A stretch of 7,942 bases of DNA from 66-474 sp036278635 (GTDB taxonomy: Bacteria; Pseudomonadota; Gammaproteobacteria; Xanthomonadales; Rhodanobacteraceae), in NCBI GenBank assembly GCA_036278635.1, contig DASUKQ010000105.1, positions 1 to 7,942 on the forward strand. Reading direction: 5' to 3'. Shown here in pieces: positions 6,072 through 7,942 of the stretch; position 1 is the first letter of the stretch; the number at the start of each line of letters is the position of its first letter. Both the position numbers and the translations under genes were made by a program. The notes beneath the pieces were generated by a model that ran no database searches, was not told the origin of the DNA, and saw only the letters and a program-made list of their open reading frames with translations.

Positions 6072-7322
6072 ATGAAAGTCGGAACCGCAAGTCCTCGTAC
6101 CGCGCTGACGGTGGTCACCGCGATCTTTTTCATGTGGGGCTTCATCACCGCGTTCAACGACGTGTTGATCCCGCATCTGAAGTCGGTGTTCACGCTGAAC
6201 TACACCGAGGTGATGCTGGTGCAGTTCACGTTTTTCGGCGCGTATTTCCTGATGTCGTTGCCCTCGGGCAAGGTGGTGTCACGGCTCGGCTACCGCCTCG
6301 GCATCATCATCGGACTGGTGGTGACCGGCATCGGTGCGTTGCTGTTCCTGCCCGCCGCGACGCTGCAGTGGTATCCGCTGTTTCTCGCCGCGTTCTTCGT
6401 CCTGGCCAGTGGCATCACCTTGTTGCAGGTGGCCGCCAACCCGTACGTCAGCCTGCTGGGATCGGCGCGCACGGCGTCCAGCCGGCTGAACCTCGCGCAG
6501 GCGCTGAACTCGCTCGGTACCACGATCGCGCCCAAGCTCGGCGGTCTGCTGATCCTCTCGACCGCGGTGCTGGGCGCCACCGAGCTGGCCAAATTGCCGG
6601 CCGCGCAACAACTGGTCTACAAGGCGCAGCAAGCACACATCGTGCAGGGCCCCTATCTCGGCATCGCCATCGTGCTGTTCCTGTTGGCGATCATCGTGTG
6701 GATCTTCCACCTGCCTCCGGTGGAGGGGGCCGACGAGCAAACCGACGATCCCCGGCACACCTTCAAGGACGCGCTGGCGCATCCGCGGGTGTGGCTCGGC
6801 ATGGCGGCGATCTTCGTGTACGTCGGTGCGGAGGTATCGATCGGCAGCTTCATGATCAACTACATCTCGCTGCCGCAGATCGGCGACATGGCGGAAAGTC
6901 GTGCCGCCGGTTTCGTGTCGCTGTACTGGGGCGGCGCGATGGTCGGGCGCTTCATCGGCGCGGCGTTGTTGACACGCATCGACACGCGCAAGCTGCTCGG
7001 TTTCAATGCGACGATCGCGGTGCTGCTGGTGTTGACCACCATGCTCACCCATGGCCACGTGGCGATGTGGAGCGTGGTCGGGATCGGGTTGTTCAACTCG
7101 ATCATGTTCCCCAGCATCTTCACGCTGGGTATCGAGAAGTTCGGGCCGTTGACGGGCAAGGTCTCCAGCCTGCTGGTGATGGCGATCGTGGGCGGCGCGG
7201 TGGTCCCGCTTGCGCAAGGTGCACTGGCCGACCACATCGGCGTGCAACACGCGTTCGTGTTGCCGATGCTGTGCTACATCTACATCCTGTTCTACGGCCT
7301 CAAGGGTTCGCGCACCGCATGA
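6072..7322 (+). CDS. FucP/GluP-family sugar:proton symporter (MFS)
   Basis: This is a major facilitator of the fucose/glucose-galactose permease family, with 416 residues and about twelve hydrophobic segments around a central cytoplasmic loop (about 213-237). Family motifs include FFMWGFITAFNDVLIPHL (19-36), QFTFFGAYFLMSLPSG (51-66), LLQVAANPYVSLLG (117-130), RLNLAQALNSLGTTIAPKLG (138-157) and SLYWGGAMVGRFIG (283-296). Asp30 corresponds to the proton-linked Asp46 of E. coli FucP. The position of FucP Glu135 is Gln119, which I associate with the glucose/galactose (GluP) branch rather than fucose permeases. ATG 6072 is chosen because the hydrophobic domain begins right after it and GGGGA lies seven bases upstream; an in-frame ATG at 5985 would add 29 unlikely residues. 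Beside GH92 and a kinase, mannose or a related hexose is the probable substrate. Confidence 0.92.
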   Translation: MKVGTASPRTALTVVTAIFFMWGFITAFNDVLIPHLKSVFTLNYTEVMLVQFTFFGAYFLMSLPSGKVVSRLGYRLGIIIGLVVTGIGALLFLPAATLQWYPLFLAAFFVLASGITLLQVAANPYVSLLGSARTASSRLNLAQALNSLGTTIAPKLGGLLILSTAVLGATELAKLPAAQQLVYKAQQAHIVQGPYLGIAIVLFLLAIIVWIFHLPPVEGADEQTDDPRHTFKDALAHPRVWLGMAAIFVYVGAEVSIGSFMINYISLPQIGDMAESRAAGFVSLYWGGAMVGRFIGAALLTRIDTRKLLGFNATIAVLLVLTTMLTHGHVAMWSVVGIGLFNSIMFPSIFTLGIEKFGPLTGKVSSLLVMAIVGGAVVPLAQGALADHIGVQHAFVLPMLCYIYILFYGLKGSRTA

Positions 7323-7942
7323 ACTCCGTCTGCTGCTTCGGAGAGGCCCTGATCGACTTCCACGGCAGCACGTCGGGCAGTGCGCCAACCTTCACCGCGC
7401 ACGCCGGCGGCGCACCGGCCAACGTCGCCGTCGCGGTGGCGCGACTCGGCGGACCCTCGACGTTCGTCGGGATGTTCGGCCGCGACGTCTTCGGCGACTT
7501 GCTGCTGCGCGAACTCGCAGAAGCCCGCGTGGACATTTCGCACGCGCGCCGCACTGATGCCGCCAATACCGCACTCGCATTCGTCTCGCACGCGGCGAAC
7601 GGCGAGCGGGATTTCACGTTCTACCGGCCGCCTGCTGCCGACCTGCTGTTCCGCGATGCCGATTTCGATCCCGCGGTTTTTGTTGCCGACACCCTCTTTC
7701 ACGCCGGCTCGTGCAGCATGACCGAACCCGAGTCGGCCGCGACGACGTTGCAAGGCATGGCCCGCGCGCGTGCCGCTGGCGCGTTGGTCAGCTACGACAT
7801 GAACCTGCGTCCGCCGCTATGGCCGCGCGGAGAAGATCCCGCACCCACGATCTGGCGGGCGCTGCTGCTCGCCGACTTCATCAAACTGAGTGCCGAAGAA
7901 CTCGCGTTCCTCGCCGGATCGTGCGACGGCGAAGGCGCGGTG
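7319..7942 (+). CDS. PfkB-family sugar kinase, probable fructokinase/mannokinase (3' end missing)
   Basis: PfkB (ribokinase) family kinases phosphorylate sugars with ATP in the cytoplasm. The frame stays open for 208 codons to the window edge. It begins FGEALIDFHG (7-16) and carries PfkB signature 1 as GGAPANVAVAVARLGG (30-45). FVGMFGRDVFGDLLL (49-63) and the substrate-lid region with FYRPPAADLL (101-110) follow, then SYDMNLRPPLW (158-168) and IKLSAEELAFL (188-198). These are typical of fructokinases. The C-terminal DTxGAGD motif with the catalytic Asp lies beyond the window, so activity cannot be judged. The ATG overlaps the transporter stop (ATGA), with only a weak AAGGG 12 bases upstream, so translation is probably coupled. 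With GH92 and the symporter, a role on mannose or fructose is inferred; bacterial fructokinases of this family can accept mannose. Confidence 0.9.
   Translation, partial: MNSVCCFGEALIDFHGSTSGSAPTFTAHAGGAPANVAVAVARLGGPSTFVGMFGRDVFGDLLLRELAEARVDISHARRTDAANTALAFVSHAANGERDFTFYRPPAADLLFRDADFDPAVFVADTLFHAGSCSMTEPESAATTLQGMARARAAGALVSYDMNLRPPLWPRGEDPAPTIWRALLLADFIKLSAEELAFLAGSCDGEGAV

Noticed and set aside
6279..7388. 369-codon minus-strand frame opposite the transporter
   Set aside because: His/Arg/Gln-rich shadow with no motif; it crosses the transporter-kinase boundary.

Overview
The window is GC-rich, densely coded bacterial chromosome. It looks like a gammaproteobacterium of the Xanthomonadales/Lysobacterales group (Xanthomonas, Lysobacter, Rhodanobacter or relatives). 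This rests on the PilS/PilR protein sequences, the GC-biased codon use, and a GluP-type transporter beside a GH92 mannosidase and a PfkB kinase. The genus cannot be fixed from the sequence alone.

Layout. (1) 1-128: probably the first few codons of a leftward gene that leaves the window, with a weak promoter and a ribosome binding site. (2) 129-245: a leftward tRNA-Thr with anticodon CGT and a candidate promoter. (3) 246-359: a short leader rich in inverted repeats, with a possible promoter for the next gene. (4) 360-3426: rightward pilS and pilR, a membrane histidine kinase and a sigma-54-dependent response regulator that normally control type IV pilin transcription. The 82 bases between them hold a 28-codon reading frame that overlaps the pilS stop by one base and the pilR start by an ATGA. 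(5) 3427-3633: the convergent junction, filled by a large imperfect inverted repeat of REP/BIME type. (6) 3634-5979: a leftward exported GH92 alpha-mannosidase. (7) 5980-6071: a 92-base divergent promoter region. (8) 6072-7942: a rightward FucP/GluP-family hexose:proton symporter gene overlapping, by ATGA, a PfkB-family sugar kinase gene that is cut off by the window end.

How the genes work together. The left half is a conserved regulatory locus (tRNA plus pilus two-component system). The right half reads as a small carbohydrate module. GH92 would release mannose outside the inner membrane, the symporter would take a hexose across it, and the kinase would phosphorylate it. Substrate identity is inferred from family membership only.

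I see no CRISPR array, insertion sequence, phage gene or defence system, and nothing that clearly amounts to an undescribed system. The least expected features are the bridging mini-frame between pilS and pilR, the asymmetric repeat at the convergent junction, and a sigma-54-like element in front of the transporter.
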